Assembly: GCA_002110465.1 (NCBI GenBank)
Contig: NEED01000069.1
Span: 62,001 to 126,000 of the forward strand
Direction of reading: 5' to 3'
DNA length: 64,000 bases
Source: an unicellular cyanobacterium SU2
GTDB lineage: Bacteria; Cyanobacteriota; Cyanobacteriia; Cyanobacteriales; Microcystaceae
Shown: one piece after another, positions 62,309 through 64,000 of the stretch
How the letters are laid out: every line of letters begins with the position of its first letter
How positions within the stretch are numbered: position 1 is the stretch's first letter
Position numbers and translations under genes: made by a program
The notes under the pieces: generated by a model
Told to the model about the DNA's origin: nothing
The model's input: the letters and a program-made list of their open reading frames with translations, nothing else
The model's database searches: none

Positions 62309-63181
62309 GTGTCGATAAACTTTCAAGAAATTATTGCTAAGTTACATGAATTTTGGAGCGATCGCGGATGTTTAATCGCTCAATCCTATGATACAGAGAA
62401 AGGGGCAGGAACCATGAGTCCCCACACCTTCTTACGAGCTATTGGCCCTGAACCTTGGGCTGTTGCCTATGTAGAACCCTGTCGCCGACCAACGGATGGC
62501 CGCTACGGGGAAAACCCTAACCGCTTTCAGCACTATTTCCAATATCAAGTCTTGATTAAACCTTCTCCCGATAATATCCAAGAAATTTATCTTGACTCCC
62601 TAAGAAAGTTAGGAATTCACCCGGAAGATCACGATATTCGCTTCGTAGAAGATAATTGGGAAGCTCCTACCCTAGGGGCTTGGGGTGTAGGTTGGGAAGT
62701 TTGGTTAGATGGGATGGAAATTACCCAGTTTACCTATTTTCAACAGTGTGGGGGAATTGATTGTCGTCCCGTTTCCATCGAGATTACCTATGGGTTAGAA
62801 CGGTTGGCCATGTATCTCCAAGATGTGGAAGCCATTACCAAAATTCAGTGGAACGATCAGGTGAACTATGGAGAAATCTTTCTACAAAGTGAAGTAGAAC
62901 AGTGTACCTATAACTTTGAAGCCTCTGATCCCGAATTATTGTTTGAGCTGTTTGCATTATACGAACAAGAAGCCAAACAACTCCTCGAACGGGGGTTAGT
63001 GTTACCGAGTTTAGATTATGTGCTTAAATGTTCCCATAGTTTTAATTTATTGGATGCACGAGGTGTAATTGCTGTCGCTGAAAGAACCCGTTATATTGGC
63101 CGTATTCGCAATTTAGCGAGGGAAGTCGCCCAATTATATTTACAGCAACGGGAAACATTAGGATTTCCTTTGGTTAAATAA
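62309..63181 (+). CDS. glyQ: Glycyl-tRNA synthetase alpha subunit
   Basis: 290 residues, GTG start. Catalytic subunit of the alpha2beta2 enzyme (beta subunit GlyS not in window). Seen: [20 protein letters not shown], motif 2 region [40 protein letters not shown], and the motif 3 area [20 protein letters not shown]. Cyanobacteria use this bacterial-type enzyme. Confidence 0.96.
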   Translation: MSINFQEIIAKLHEFWSDRGCLIAQSYDTEKGAGTMSPHTFLRAIGPEPWAVAYVEPCRRPTDGRYGENPNRFQHYFQYQVLIKPSPDNIQEIYLDSLRKLGIHPEDHDIRFVEDNWEAPTLGAWGVGWEVWLDGMEITQFTYFQQCGGIDCRPVSIEITYGLERLAMYLQDVEAITKIQWNDQVNYGEIFLQSEVEQCTYNFEASDPELLFELFALYEQEAKQLLERGLVLPSLDYVLKCSHSFNLLDARGVIAVAERTRYIGRIRNLAREVAQLYLQQRETLGFPLVK

Positions 63182-63676
63182 TTAATCCACTTAATAAGAG
63201 ATATTAGATTTAGGTTATATCATTATAGTTTTAACCGTGATTCTTTTGAATTTTCTTTGTCGAGATAGTAATAAATTTTGAAATCGAAAGCTGTTCAAAG
63301 CTAAACTAATAACTAATAAAAGACTAAAGCCTTATTCTACAAGAACAAAGCCCGCCTTCGCGGACTAATTATTAGGTTGCGTAGGCAACCTTTGTTTGTA
63401 TAGCTCAACTGTTCAGCGTTCAAGCCCATTGTTTGTGAAAGTTTAGCATAACTCACAAATATTAAATAAATAAAAAAATAAGCATTCCCTGTGCCATCTT
63501 TTTCTTAATCTGGCAGTATTCATTCATTTTTTGCATCTTATCAATTCATTTTTTGTATCAAATTGGTGATAATTCATAGAGATTTCTCTAAACTTAAGCT
63601 AAGATAATAAGTCCCTTCAGAAGTTTATAACGAGCTTATGAAAGTCTAATGCTATAAGTGTGAGGATTTTACCCAT
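63182..63676. other. Intergenic region, 495 bp, with hairpins
   Basis: No coding frame. It includes hairpin-forming DNA at 63346-63394: CCGC-CTTC-GCGG and AGGTTGC-GTAG-GCAACCT, as in dispersed intergenic repeats. The remaining AT-rich 280 bp should carry the promoter of the porin gene. Confidence 0.5.
63346..63394. repeat. Double-hairpin REP-like repeat
   Basis: Two stem-loops in tandem (CCGC/GCGG and AGGTTGC/GCAACCT) with GC-rich arms in an AT-rich spacer. The style is that of dispersed cyanobacterial intergenic repeats; copies elsewhere in the genome cannot be checked here. Confidence 0.4.
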
Positions 63677-64000
63677 ATGTCTGCTTTAAAACCCAAGAGA
63701 TTCTATATAATTCCAGAATTGTTAGGATTTTTGTTATTAACGACTTCTTCGGTCTTCGCTTCTCCCGCAACAGAAGTGACAACATCTCAACCTGAAATCA
63801 TATCTCCAACAGAGGCGTTAGGAGTGCTCCGCAACCGTCCTAAACTGAGTACCCCCCTGAATCGGACTTCTAGTCAAAAGTTTAATAACTCTACCTCTCA
63901 AGTCACGAGTGTTTCTGAATTACAGGATGTATCCCCTACTGACTGGGCCTATGAAGCTTTACGCAGTTTAGTGGAACGTTACGGGTGTATTGTGGGTTAT
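63677..64000 (+). CDS. Iron-uptake/carbohydrate porin (SLH-OprB type), N-terminal part
   Basis: 108 residues up to the window edge, open frame. Signal peptide: FYIIPELLGFLLLTTSSVFA followed by SPATEV. Mature part: low-complexity Ser/Thr, then SVSELQDVSPTDWAYEALRS with LVERYGCIVGY, which is the SLH-domain entry of the cyanobacterial outer-membrane porins (SomA/OprB-like). The beta barrel lies outside. Start is ATG at 63677. Confidence 0.85.
   Translation, partial: MSALKPKRFYIIPELLGFLLLTTSSVFASPATEVTTSQPEIISPTEALGVLRNRPKLSTPLNRTSSQKFNNSTSQVTSVSELQDVSPTDWAYEALRSLVERYGCIVGY

Overview
The window is chromosomal DNA of a unicellular cyanobacterium, most like the Crocosphaera/Cyanothece/Rippkaea group. 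The evidence is AT-rich DNA dotted with GCGATCGC (HIP1) octamers, cyanobacterial families (DUF3493, pseudo-orthocaspase, PAP/fibrillin, EF-hand transaldolase, phytochrome remnant, SLH/OprB-type porin start) and many short housekeeping operons. I worked by reading only; no database search was run.

Layout. 1-8.5 kb: trxB (cut by the window edge), leuD and a methyltransferase on the minus strand, a double-domain histidine phosphatase, then two polytopic GT-C-like glycosyltransferases and a CPBP membrane protease on the plus strand. 8.6-11.9 kb: a membrane-anchored conserved protein, hemC, a TPR protein and an M48 protease whose last codons and stop lie inside tRNA-Leu(CAA). 11.9-22.1 kb: an accessory island bounded by two tRNA genes with inward-facing 3' ends, tRNA-Leu(CAA) and tRNA-Val(GAC). 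22.3-44.2 kb: icd, glycosyltransferases, a LivM-like permease, a SpmA-SpmB fusion, fabF-acpP, a CnoX-like thioredoxin, a Tat-type pseudo-orthocaspase, sat, a MoeB-rhodanese protein, an MFS transporter, a JAMM protease and an FKBP isomerase. 44.2-44.8 kb: tRNA-Thr(CGT) and tRNA-Pro(TGG), again with inward 3' ends, enclosing only a noncoding relic. 44.8-64 kb: GNATs, an IS630 relic, a Ser/Thr kinase, a phytochrome pseudogene, an SDR reductase with folK, a cellulose-synthase-like protein, dnaB, tal, an ECF sigma/anti-sigma/Spy-like operon, glyQ and a porin start.

The most interesting part is the island. A tyrosine recombinase gene (15876-17288) is bracketed by a perfect 106-bp inverted repeat. 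The adjoining cargo of small unknown genes is bracketed by a 528-bp inverted repeat that I found identical wherever I compared it. Both repeats share a 25-bp core that is the 3' end of tRNA-Val(GAC). The core occurs three times: in the intact tRNA, as a direct copy 6.3 kb away, and as an inverted internal copy. The internal copy has the left-terminus/core/right-terminus structure expected of a joined-end attP. Recombination between inverted cores would flip either the integrase cassette or the cargo and would always restore the tRNA. Heptamers TGAGTAA/TTACTCA, paired 11 bp apart, sit at both termini; one overlaps the integrase start codon.

A diverged right terminus with the same heptamer spacing lies directly behind tRNA-Leu(CAA). 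A 343-bp noncoding block of the element recurs, inverted, about 26 kb away between tRNA-Thr and tRNA-Pro. Together these suggest a family of tRNA-anchored mobile elements, comparable to the tycheposons described in Prochlorococcus, with an unusual inverted, possibly invertible, arrangement. Cargo next to it includes a 1001-residue membrane protein of unknown function and a HicB/HicA toxin-antitoxin pair.
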